A stretch of 40,315 bases of DNA, from contig SVPK01000006.1 of assembly GCA_015065875.1 (NCBI GenBank), forward strand, positions 1-40,315. Direction: 5' to 3'. The notes under the pieces were generated by a model that saw only the letters and a list, made by a program, of their open reading frames with translations, did no database searches and was not told the DNA's origin. This document shows positions 15,301 to 22,361 of the stretch, one piece after another. Made by a program: the position numbers and the translations under genes. This DNA is from Oscillospiraceae bacterium (GTDB lineage Bacteria > Bacillota > Clostridia > Oscillospirales > Acutalibacteraceae). Position 1 is the first letter of the stretch. The number at the start of each line of letters is the position of its first letter.

Positions 15301-17600
15301 ATAAGTGGGATATCCCGCTCTATAATATCCCCGTTTGGGAAGGCGATACCGTTTATCAGGAAAACATCCTTTTCTATCCCGGCCGCGAGAGCGCAAAGCT
15401 CCTTTATCCCATCGATGAGGTAGTTTCGGTTCGCTCTTATGACCTCGAAACCTATTATGTTAAGGGTGTCGACTTTGATATAGTTGATGGCGAGTTTGTT
15501 CTCCTTTCGGGAACAAGCATCCCCGTATTCCGCACCAAACCGTTACTCACCGAAGAGGACGAGGAATACTCAAGCAGCAGTAGCAAAACCTCTGATACCG
15601 AGGGTGTAAAGGTTGCAAGATATTGGGAATACGATACCTGCAACTATGCACTTTCCATAACCTATACCCATAGCAAAAAATGGGATGATGGTTATAAGGG
15701 AACCGCTCAGGGCTCGCTCCTTAATGAGCTTCCCTCAATAAAGGCAAAGCTCGAAAATGGCGAGGATGTTCATATCGTATTCTATGGCGACTCGATGACC
15801 AGTGGTATGAGTGCCAGTGGCGGACTTTATGATGTTTATGATACAAGCAATTCGGGTTCAACCGTTCCTTATGGTTGGTGGCTCCCGCCCTTCACTCCCA
15901 ACTGGATGACCATGTTCGTTGAGGGTCTAAAAGTGCAATACCCGAATTCCGAAATCACCTGGGAGAACCTTTCCTTGGGTGGTCAAACCGCCGCTTGGGG
16001 CGCCGCTAATATAGAAGCCCGTTATAAGCTGCTCGAAAAAGAACCCGATTTATTCCTCATCGGCTTCGGCATCAATGATGATGGAAAGGACAATGTAACC
16101 AAGGATGCCTTCAAGGCAAGCACCGCCGAGATAATCGACTTTATGAAGGCAACAAAGAGCGATACCTCGATTCTGCTCTATGGCGGAAACGCAGTTAATG
16201 ATAACATCGCAATTTACGAACAGGCAACCGAAAAGCTCTTCACTGATGCGCTTTCAGAGCTTGGAAACGAATATGACGATGTTGCCGCAACAAGCCTTAC
16301 CGATATCTATCTCGATATCGCAAACAGCAAAGAACCCGCCGATTATATGGCCGACCTCGGCGTTCACGCAAACGACTTTGGTTGCCGTATCTATGCTCAG
16401 ACTATGCTTACCGCAATGTCTCCGGCACCGGTTATCCCCGGTGACCCCGGCGATTTTGATACCATAGGCTCTGATGTAAGCTCGATAGTAACCGCAGGAA
16501 CCGGCGTTTCGGCCGAGGTAAACGAGTATACCGAGGATGATAAACTTGTTAACGGCTATGATGCCACAACTATGGGCAACGGCTACTTAAAGGTAACCGC
16601 CAACCCCAACACAAGCTATCTTGATGTTGGCTTCCCGGTTGAGCTCGTTAAGGGCAATAAGTATCTCGCACACTTCAAACTCCGCGTTCTTTCAACCATC
16701 GGTGAGGCTCGCTTCGATGTTCGCATCGATACCGCAGCAGCATCCTGGTCGGGCGCACCCGCAGGCATTGTCGGCAAGACCTATGCAAGCTTTGCATATG
16801 GCGATTTAAGAGCAGGAAGCGGCGATGTAGCAGCCTTCTTCTCGAATTGGGAAACCAAGGGCTATGCCGCACAAGGCTATGTTGATTTCTATATGGTTCT
16901 TGATGCAACCGCAGTAGAAGACCAAACCGCATATATTAATATTGGCCTGCGTAACGGCGGCGAATTCGCAGTAGATAACTTTACCTTTATCAACCAGGCC
17001 GACCTCGCTCCCTCAATGGTAGGCGCAATGCTCAACGTTGACGGAAGCACAGTTCACTATGTAACAAGTGTTGACCTGCCCGCATATGTATCGATGAACT
17101 GCGTAACCACCCATATGATAGCCAAGCACTTCGTAGATACTCTGTATCCCGATCGTGCATACGACTTTGACCACACCATGAAGGAAGCAGGCTTCGCTTC
17201 CATGCGTGCGGATGAGACAACCGATCATGTTATCGTAAACGATAACGGCGAAGTTATGAGAAGCGGAAACTTCTATACAACCTATGAAGGCTTCGCATCC
17301 ATGAACTCTACTGCTCGCGTTCTTGCAAGAACAGAAATTCATATTTCTGATAACTATGGTAACTCGCTTGGAATTACCGTTGGCACCAACAATACCGATG
17401 CAGATAAGGCAATTGATAACGGTGTTTACAGCCGTTCCTTAACCCAGATGAAGCGCCTTGCTGCAAAGGCTCTCATCGAAGGCGAATATGCAGCGCTTGC
17501 AGCCGAGATGATAACTCCGATAAGCGGAAAGGCTCTCTGGAACTGCAACATTGAAGAGGTTTGGAACTTTGTTCTCGCTGTAAAAGGCACCTCTAAATAA
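12324..17600 (+). CDS. Very large secreted protein with GWY repeats and SGNH/GDSL esterase domain
   Basis: This 1758-residue protein begins with a signal peptide (1-28). Two or three carbohydrate-binding-like beta-sandwich regions (about 35-270, 338-555 and 695-910) alternate with InlB/Listeria-Bacteroides-type repeat units marked by GWY at 307-309, 618-620 and 677-679. An SGNH hydrolase domain follows (about 1145-1370): GDSMT with Ser1157, the LSLGGQT block, GIND with Asn1251, and LGVHAND with His1348. A further binding-like region and an unrecognised C-terminal domain end it. Such esterases deacetylate plant or host polysaccharides. The ATG is preceded by AAGGAG; an earlier in-frame ATG lacks an SD. 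There is no dockerin, LPXTG, SLH or C-terminal membrane helix, so it is probably released or held by carbohydrate binding. Confidence 0.75.
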   Translation: MRKTLSILLAVLVLMSALSVLMILPATAEETGPVNLITNGDGSMGYWSDQGYETAAHGTDNWGLIVAGNPYAWRTSGYNANTMASYSNADFYWHNTGAFKTAHPDSAATAPSIRANKWNQTMQDFKIEAGKAYTVSAKATFIPVASTANYTAWFDIAVVNKAGQFVDAVSNKFTAVTGKSYDLCDSGDSVYQSLYVNTATEGYPTFTHGDATYWDFGDFKTYSFTFAADDVIADYKLTDDDGDGYYDVTLAFQNNSGLVLILDDVTVYEDASIISGAGGYITGDTDAKTGDSFTVTAHPYYGNTFAGWYTEDGLVSKDVTYKGVLAKTVTAKFNVYNQIVDGSFEAENGAAAEYFNSKTPVTNSGKNVVAAVPAGSSALHGAKALYAAPATALNTNCDLISMPVTVEKNKRYVMHLSYYSVGTAQAGYIGLHADKSFTNGWTAGTQIPAYTYHWEAEGVTNKAGWTVDGGVTEGTTYTIVRKQTHATVGSGADKWIDLWLVFDVGEETTIFDADSDTASMQILFGLGNSATNTYYIDNVSFCEATETAFNKVTVSAGENGTVAAANGSYSPDSVFYADLAGGKSGSAATAVEGSVRFANMHAVNTYTASADNGYVFDGWYDSSDNLVSKNATETFVVEGEYIAKFVEGSICEEGGYIIDNGDGTVTAKPYYGNTFLGWYKDEELMSTDDTSTASLYYVAKFAHNNQIIDGDFSVGDGVDSWIDVKLNAMNFAATTGKDDSTGMNAKTYSDAMMSAKYPVTVKKDTTYVMSYNMKINSYEPTGTQKPVYGMMVAGSTSGANTWGNWPTLGWYSIVIRSSEDHSKFIKFEKFDSIQNYQIYIDDVVEACGTGWLDVFVEFNTGNDTTTSSDGNMFADSDTATFYMAMCTNKCKTDIDYDNISFSEKKTVAYLGKENVRAEQIGVSPVAAGLEYSFKLLHAADVTLDTVKFNGEDITAENGIYTVTLTDNSVISVTASNDADYPEQGKDFDGNPLDKWDIPLYNIPVWEGDTVYQENILFYPGRESAKLLYPIDEVVSVRSYDLETYYVKGVDFDIVDGEFVLLSGTSIPVFRTKPLLTEEDEEYSSSSSKTSDTEGVKVARYWEYDTCNYALSITYTHSKKWDDGYKGTAQGSLLNELPSIKAKLENGEDVHIVFYGDSMTSGMSASGGLYDVYDTSNSGSTVPYGWWLPPFTPNWMTMFVEGLKVQYPNSEITWENLSLGGQTAAWGAANIEARYKLLEKEPDLFLIGFGINDDGKDNVTKDAFKASTAEIIDFMKATKSDTSILLYGGNAVNDNIAIYEQATEKLFTDALSELGNEYDDVAATSLTDIYLDIANSKEPADYMADLGVHANDFGCRIYAQTMLTAMSPAPVIPGDPGDFDTIGSDVSSIVTAGTGVSAEVNEYTEDDKLVNGYDATTMGNGYLKVTANPNTSYLDVGFPVELVKGNKYLAHFKLRVLSTIGEARFDVRIDTAAASWSGAPAGIVGKTYASFAYGDLRAGSGDVAAFFSNWETKGYAAQGYVDFYMVLDATAVEDQTAYINIGLRNGGEFAVDNFTFINQADLAPSMVGAMLNVDGSTVHYVTSVDLPAYVSMNCVTTHMIAKHFVDTLYPDRAYDFDHTMKEAGFASMRADETTDHVIVNDNGEVMRSGNFYTTYEGFASMNSTARVLARTEIHISDNYGNSLGITVGTNNTDADKAIDNGVYSRSLTQMKRLAAKALIEGEYAALAAEMITPISGKALWNCNIEEVWNFVLAVKGTSK

Positions 17601-17617
17601 AATCCTATAAATAAATT

Positions 17618-17649
17618 AAACCCCCAATGGTGAAAACCATCGGGGGTTT
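17618..17649. terminator. Bidirectional terminator between SGNH gene and GH13 gene
   Basis: AAACCCCC plus ATGGT pairs with ACCAT plus GGGGGTTT around a GAAA loop with one A-C mismatch. It serves two convergent genes. Confidence 0.85.
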
Positions 17650-17652
17650 GTT

Positions 17653-19494
17653 TTATGCTTTTATAATAATAGCTCCAAAGGGTGGTAAAATTGCTTTGCC
17701 GTCCTGTCTTTCGCCATATAAAACCTCGGCAGATTTAAATTCCTCGGGCAAATCAATCGAATCGCATCCGTCCCAGCGATTAACCGCAACAAATATTCGG
17801 TTATTATCGTCCTCTCGAATAAACGAGAATATACCGAGCCTGCAAATATAGGGGATAAATGCTCCCTCGCGGAAGGCAGTGTTGTTCCGTCTTATATTGC
17901 CGAGTTTTTGATAGAACGAGAGAATTTCATTATCCTCATTACCCCATGGGTAGGTAGCGCGGCAGAATGGGTCGCCAAAACCTTCTACACCTGCTTCGTC
18001 GCCATAGAAAAGCGATGGAACACCGGGTAGTGTATACTGCAGAGTGGCGGCGGCGAGCAACCTTTTCTTTGCAAGCCCCAGTTCCCAATCATTTAGCCTT
18101 CTGCTCGATTGCCATGCGCGGTTGCCCTGCTCATTCGTGCCGAGGCGGGTAAGTATTCGCGCGGTATCGTGTGAGCCGATGTGGTTCATAAGTGTATGAA
18201 CTGCGGGGAGAGGGTAGTTCTCAAGTATGGTCATAACCGTTTCGCAGAGCTTATCTCCGTCGCCACCGGTTATGAAGGCTATAATGCCCTCTGCAAGCGG
18301 ATAATCCATAACAGAGTCAAGCTGTCGACCCCGTAAAAAACGGCGCCTGTAGCCATAACTTATCTTGTTTGTTGCATCCTCCCAAACCTCACCGAGCAGA
18401 TATGAATCGGGGTCCTCTGCCTTCATAGCTTTGCGGATATTATCAATTATCCCATCGGGCAATTCATCGGCAACATCGAGTCGCCAACCCTTAATACCCT
18501 TTTTGAGCCAATATCTTATAACTCCGTTTTCTCCGGTTATAAAATCAGTAAAAGAGGGGTCGTTTTCATTCGTTTCGGGTAACGATGGCACACCCCACCA
18601 ACAACTGTATTTATCGGGCCACCGATGGAAGTTAAACCAAGAGCGATAGGGTGAAGAAAAATCGTTATAAGCGCCGCCGTCGCCATAGCGTCTATCCTTG
18701 TTAAAATAGCGGCTATCGTGTCCCGTGTGGGAGAAAACACCATCTAAAATAATATTGATGCCACATTTTTTTGCATCCTCGCATAGGGAAGTGAGGTCAT
18801 CCTCGTTGCCTAACAGCGGGTCGATTTTCATATAATCGGCCGTGTTGTAGCGATGATTTGAATGGGCCTCAAAAATCGGATTAAAATAAATACAGTTAAT
18901 GCCTAAGCTCTTAAGATACGGCAACTTTTCTGCAACACCCAAAAGGTCGCCACCATAATAATCGTTGCCAAGGCTTCGCTTTTCTCCATTTTGCAGATAT
19001 GCGGGTTGAGCCGACCAATCGCTTTGCAAAAATCGGTCATCGGGAATGTCTTGCTTTTGCTTTCCACTCGCGGCAAATCGGTCGGGAAAAATCTGATAAA
19101 TTATTCCGCCCTTAAGCCAATCGGGCGTTTTATAATCGCGCTCATAAACCGTTTGTTGCCATTTGCCGCCCTTATTAGAGACAATTCCAAGCGAGGTTTC
19201 GGTTTTGGTAACAAACATTCGTCCATAATCGCTATCGTAATAAAAACTATACCAGTATAAGCCTTCGCCGAGGGAAACGGAGCAATCATAAAAACGGTAG
19301 TCCTCTAATTGTTCGGCGGGTTGCATTAAAATCTCCATCGGCGCTTCTCCGTCGCGCTCGATAGAAAGGTATGCGTTATGTACCCGTGCGTCATTATGCA
19401 AAAGTAGCCGTAGCCGCAGAGATTCCTCTGCGGCTACAGCGCCAAAATGCGGTTTATAAAGTTTATCTCTCGAATCGAAGGGATAATACTGCAT
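17653..19494 (-). CDS. GH13 alpha-amylase family enzyme (neopullulanase/cyclomaltodextrinase-like)
   Basis: This 613-residue enzyme has an N-terminal beta-sandwich domain (about 1-120), a catalytic TIM barrel and a short C-terminal beta domain. The four GH13 regions are visible: DGVFSHTG, GWRLDVADE with nucleophile Asp340, LLGEVWED with acid Glu369, and IGSHDTAR with Asp443. The N-terminal domain and GWRLDVADE region point to neopullulanase, cyclomaltodextrinase or maltogenic amylase. There is no signal peptide, so it acts in the cytosol on glycogen or imported maltodextrins, matching glgP just 12 bases upstream in the same operon. The ATG has a weak AGGTAGG SD. A perfect 12-bp inverted repeat lies within its first 30 codons. 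Confidence 0.9.
   Translation of the reverse strand: MQYYPFDSRDKLYKPHFGAVAAEESLRLRLLLHNDARVHNAYLSIERDGEAPMEILMQPAEQLEDYRFYDCSVSLGEGLYWYSFYYDSDYGRMFVTKTETSLGIVSNKGGKWQQTVYERDYKTPDWLKGGIIYQIFPDRFAASGKQKQDIPDDRFLQSDWSAQPAYLQNGEKRSLGNDYYGGDLLGVAEKLPYLKSLGINCIYFNPIFEAHSNHRYNTADYMKIDPLLGNEDDLTSLCEDAKKCGINIILDGVFSHTGHDSRYFNKDRRYGDGGAYNDFSSPYRSWFNFHRWPDKYSCWWGVPSLPETNENDPSFTDFITGENGVIRYWLKKGIKGWRLDVADELPDGIIDNIRKAMKAEDPDSYLLGEVWEDATNKISYGYRRRFLRGRQLDSVMDYPLAEGIIAFITGGDGDKLCETVMTILENYPLPAVHTLMNHIGSHDTARILTRLGTNEQGNRAWQSSRRLNDWELGLAKKRLLAAATLQYTLPGVPSLFYGDEAGVEGFGDPFCRATYPWGNEDNEILSFYQKLGNIRRNNTAFREGAFIPYICRLGIFSFIREDDNNRIFVAVNRWDGCDSIDLPEEFKSAEVLYGERQDGKAILPPFGAIIIKA
19410..19437 (-). other. Perfect inverted repeat inside the start of the GH13 gene
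   Basis: GTAGCCGCAGAG (19410-19421) and CTCTGCGGCTAC (19426-19437) form a perfect 12-bp GC-rich stem with a 4-base loop, beginning about 57 bases after the ATG on the minus strand. Coding sequence rarely contains so stable a hairpin by chance. Confidence 0.6.
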
Positions 19495-19506
19495 AAATTA
19501 ACCTAC

Positions 19507-21909
19507 CTATTTAAGAGGTGTAGTGTGCCAAATGTCGCGAGCATAGTCCTCAATCGAACGGTCGGCGGCAAAAATGCCCGACTGTGCAATATTAATGAGG
19601 GACATACGGTTCCATTTATCACGGTCATTATAAAGGGCGGTTGCCTTATCCTGAACTGCACAATAGTCAGCAAAATCGGCAAGAGCCATATAATGGTCAA
19701 CGTTTTTGAGAATATTTGCGATACCCGAGAAATCGTTGCCGCCGATACCCTTTTCGATAAAATCAATTGCCTCGCGAAGGGTTGCATTATTGTTGTAATA
19801 ATGGGCGGGGGAGTAGCCGTTCTTTTTGATTCTAAGAACCTCGGGAGTCTTCATACCAAAGATAAGAATATTATCATCGCCAACTGCATCATGAATCTCA
19901 ACGTTAGCGCCATCGTCGGTTCCGAGCGTTATGGCACCATTCATCATAAGCTTCATGTTTCCGGTTCCGCTGGCTTCGGTAGATGCGAGCGAAATCTGTT
20001 CGCTTATATCGGCCGAAGGAATCATCATCTCGGCGAGTGTAACTCGATAATCCTCGCAGAAAAGAACCTTAAGCTTTCCGCGAACAACGGGGTCGTTATC
20101 AATAACCTTTGCGAGGCTGGTTATCATATGAATTATTTGTTTTGCAAGGAAATATCCGGGAGCCGCCTTTGCACCGAAAATATATGTTTTGGGAGTAAAG
20201 GGAGCATTGGGATTGTTCTTAATAAACAGATAATCCGAGATAATATGAAGCGCATTAAGATGCTGACGCTTATATTCGTGTAAACGCTTAACCTGCATAT
20301 CGAATATAGAGTTCGGGTCGATATCTGCGCCAAGCTCGCGCTTTGCATAGTTCGAGAAACGAACCTTATTGTCATGCTTAATTTCGCCTATGCGGTCAAG
20401 AACTGCCTTATCATCGGCAAATGCGGCAAGCTTTGAAAGCTCGGCGGCATTCATAACAAAACCATCACCGATATTTTCCTTTAAGAAGCTTGTAAGCTTC
20501 GGGTTAGCCTGGCAGAGCCAACGGCGATGAGCGATACCGTTGGTAACATTGGTGAATTTATCGGGGGTCATACGGTGGTAATCCGAGAAAAGCGAATCGG
20601 TAAGAATTTTACTGTGCAGCTGTGAAACACCGTTAACAGTGTGGCAGGCGGCAACGCAAAGGCTAGCCATTCTGATAACACCACCCTGAATAATAGCGGT
20701 TCTTTCTGCAAGCGCAAAATCGCCTGTTTCGCGAATAACCTGCTCACGGAAGCGGCGGTCAATCTCCTCGATTATCTGATAAATTCGGGGCAGACGATGC
20801 TTAAACATCGAAATCTGCCAGCATTCAAGCGCCTCGCTCATAACGGTATGATTGGTGTATGCAACGGTGCGGCTAACGATATCCCAAGCCTTCTCCCAAG
20901 AATATCCGCATTCATCAAGCAAAAAGCGCATAAGCTCGGGGATAGAGAGGGCGGGGTGGGTATCGTTTATATGAATTGCAACCTTATCGGGAAGGTTATC
21001 GAGGGTATTGTATTGGCGGAGATGACGTCCGAGAATATCCTGAATCGAAGCAGAAACCAGGAAATACTGTTGACGCAAACGGAGTGACTTACCCTCCATA
21101 TGATTATCCTCGGGGTATAAAACCTTACTGATAACCTCGGCCATAGCCTGTTGCTCAAGCGCGCGAACATAGTTGCCCTGGTTAAATGCAGCCATATCGA
21201 TTTTCTGACTCTCGGCGCTCCAAAGACGCAAAACGTTAACAGTTTTGCCGTCCTTGCCCGCAACCATAAGGTCATAGGGCATAGCGCGAACGGGGGTGAA
21301 ATCTTTGTGCTCAACATGATGGAAGCCGTCATGCCAGGATTCCTCAATATAGCCATCGAAATTAACATCAACGGCCGAAGCGGGGCGGGGCTCAAGCCAA
21401 ACACTTCCGCCGGGTAGCCAGAAATCGGGCATTTCGGTCTGCCAACCGTCAACAAGCTTTTGGCGGAAAATACCGAACTGATATTTAATGCAGTAGCCCA
21501 TTGCGGGATAACCGCCGGTAGAAAGTCCGTCAAGGAAGCAGGCGGCCAAACGTCCGAGACCGCCGTTGCCGAGACCTGCATCGGGCTCTAATTCATAAAG
21601 GTTCTCAAGCTTAACATCATAGGTTGCGAGAGCCTTCTTCATAACATCCTCCATATCGAGGTTGAAGAGGTTGTTCTTAAACGAACGACCCATAAGAAAC
21701 TCCATACTGAGGTAGTAAACGGATTTTGCGCCTTCCTTTTCGATTCGCTTTTTGAAAGCGGTTCTACGGTCGCGCATTATATCAAGCAATACTAAAACGC
21801 AGGCCTTATAAAAGAATTCATCCGAAGCCTGTTCGGGGGTTATACCGAAATTGTGCGAAAGCTTCTTTTCGATAAGCTCTGCAAGGGTTTTAGCGGTTAA
21901 TTTTTCCAT
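19507..21909 (-). CDS. glgP: Glycogen/alpha-glucan phosphorylase
   Basis: GlgP releases glucose 1-phosphate from glycogen or maltodextrins using a pyridoxal phosphate cofactor. The 800-residue length fits the family. Visible signatures are YYLSMEFLMGRS, the LEPDAGLGNGGLGRLAACFLDG block, GYGIKYQFG-type sequence, and the PLP-lysine motif EASGTGNMKLMMNGA, with Lys653 as the Schiff-base lysine, followed by GTDDGANVEI. A GGGAGAG SD precedes the ATG. It is transcribed with the GH13 enzyme downstream, so debranching or amylolytic cleavage and phosphorolysis are jointly expressed. Confidence 0.97.
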   Translation of the reverse strand: MEKLTAKTLAELIEKKLSHNFGITPEQASDEFFYKACVLVLLDIMRDRRTAFKKRIEKEGAKSVYYLSMEFLMGRSFKNNLFNLDMEDVMKKALATYDVKLENLYELEPDAGLGNGGLGRLAACFLDGLSTGGYPAMGYCIKYQFGIFRQKLVDGWQTEMPDFWLPGGSVWLEPRPASAVDVNFDGYIEESWHDGFHHVEHKDFTPVRAMPYDLMVAGKDGKTVNVLRLWSAESQKIDMAAFNQGNYVRALEQQAMAEVISKVLYPEDNHMEGKSLRLRQQYFLVSASIQDILGRHLRQYNTLDNLPDKVAIHINDTHPALSIPELMRFLLDECGYSWEKAWDIVSRTVAYTNHTVMSEALECWQISMFKHRLPRIYQIIEEIDRRFREQVIRETGDFALAERTAIIQGGVIRMASLCVAACHTVNGVSQLHSKILTDSLFSDYHRMTPDKFTNVTNGIAHRRWLCQANPKLTSFLKENIGDGFVMNAAELSKLAAFADDKAVLDRIGEIKHDNKVRFSNYAKRELGADIDPNSIFDMQVKRLHEYKRQHLNALHIISDYLFIKNNPNAPFTPKTYIFGAKAAPGYFLAKQIIHMITSLAKVIDNDPVVRGKLKVLFCEDYRVTLAEMMIPSADISEQISLASTEASGTGNMKLMMNGAITLGTDDGANVEIHDAVGDDNILIFGMKTPEVLRIKKNGYSPAHYYNNNATLREAIDFIEKGIGGNDFSGIANILKNVDHYMALADFADYCAVQDKATALYNDRDKWNRMSLINIAQSGIFAADRSIEDYARDIWHTTPLK

Positions 21910-21950
21910 TTGATTCTCTCCCTTTTATATAAAGGTATTGTTACTCTTAC

Positions 21951-21979
21951 AGTATATACTATTCCTCTAAAAAATTCAA
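21951..21979 (-). promoter_or_regulatory. Promoter of the glgP-GH13 operon
   Basis: On the minus strand TTGAAT (21979-21974) and TATACT (21956-21951) are spaced 17 bases apart, about 41 bases before the glgP ATG. Confidence 0.75.
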
Positions 21980-22008
21980 GTATTGCCTTGAACTTAAAAT
22001 ACGCGATT

Positions 22009-22029
22009 TTTTGTGCAGTTTGCACAAAA
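22009..22029. promoter_or_regulatory. 21-base perfect palindrome upstream of glgP promoter
   Basis: TTTTGTGCA and TGCACAAAA flank a GTT centre, 30 bases upstream of the glgP -35 element. Its position suits an activator or repressor site. It does not match the usual catabolite (cre) pattern. The remainder of this 230-base gap (21910-22139) holds the glgP promoter and a terminator. Confidence 0.4.
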
Positions 22030-22100
22030 CGGAAAATATTTACAGATATTTTTTAAAATTTAGTGGTGAAATAATACAAAAAAAGGACAAATAAAAGAAT

Positions 22101-22126
22101 AAGGGCGCTCTTTTCAGAGCGCCCTT
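22101..22126 (-). terminator. Terminator after the 52-residue membrane protein gene
   Basis: AAGGGCGCTC and GAGCGCCCTT form a perfect 10-bp stem with a 6-base loop; read on the minus strand it is followed by TTATTCTTTT. It probably ends transcripts of the small gene and of cls. Confidence 0.75.
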
Positions 22127-22139
22127 AAGGAAAGATGGA

Positions 22140-22298
22140 TTATTCTTCAACTTCCTCTTCGTCTTCTTCACATTCGCAATCAAGATAGCCTGCCTTGCGT
22201 CCGTTGTGATAAACCAAGCGGTCGATAACAACAGCAACGGTAGCAACTATTGCGAGTAAGCCGAAAATAGCTAAAAGAACATTTAATACGTTTTTCAT
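22140..22298 (-). CDS. Small single-pass membrane protein with acidic tail (52 residues)
   Basis: Translation gives MKNVLNVLLAIFGLLAIVAT, then VAVVIDRLVYHNGRKAGYL and a tail DCECEEDEEEVEE. It has one membrane helix (about 4-27) followed by a short basic loop and a strongly acidic C-terminus with two cysteines. The second of two in-frame ATGs is chosen because the SD GGCGG lies eight bases before it. A perfect consensus promoter is 24 bases upstream, and a terminator follows the stop. The basic loop after the helix suggests the tail is cytoplasmic. I do not recognise a family. It could also be cotranscribed with cls, 63 bases upstream. Confidence 0.7.
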   Translation of the reverse strand: MKNVLNVLLAIFGLLAIVATVAVVIDRLVYHNGRKAGYLDCECEEDEEEVEE

Positions 22299-22321
22299 AA
22301 ACATTACCGCCTTTCGGGTAT

Positions 22322-22350
22322 ATTATATACCATTTTTTTTAGTCTGTCAA
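22322..22350 (-). promoter_or_regulatory. Perfect consensus sigma-A promoter of the small membrane protein gene
   Basis: On the minus strand TTGACA (22350-22345) and TATAAT (22327-22322) are exactly 17 bases apart, with an eight-A run in the spacer. It gives a leader of only about 16 bases. Confidence 0.88.
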
Positions 22351-22361
22351 TAAGTAAGCGA

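Noticed and set aside
12324..17600. Dockerin or LPXTG anchor on the large SGNH protein
   Set aside because: The C-terminus has neither calcium-binding dockerin repeats nor a sorting signal, so it was not linked to the cohesin or sortase systems in this window.
19447..20283. Plus-strand open frame of 278 codons
   Set aside because: It is antisense to glgP and the GH13 start, has no family resemblance or SD, and the minus-strand genes are certain.
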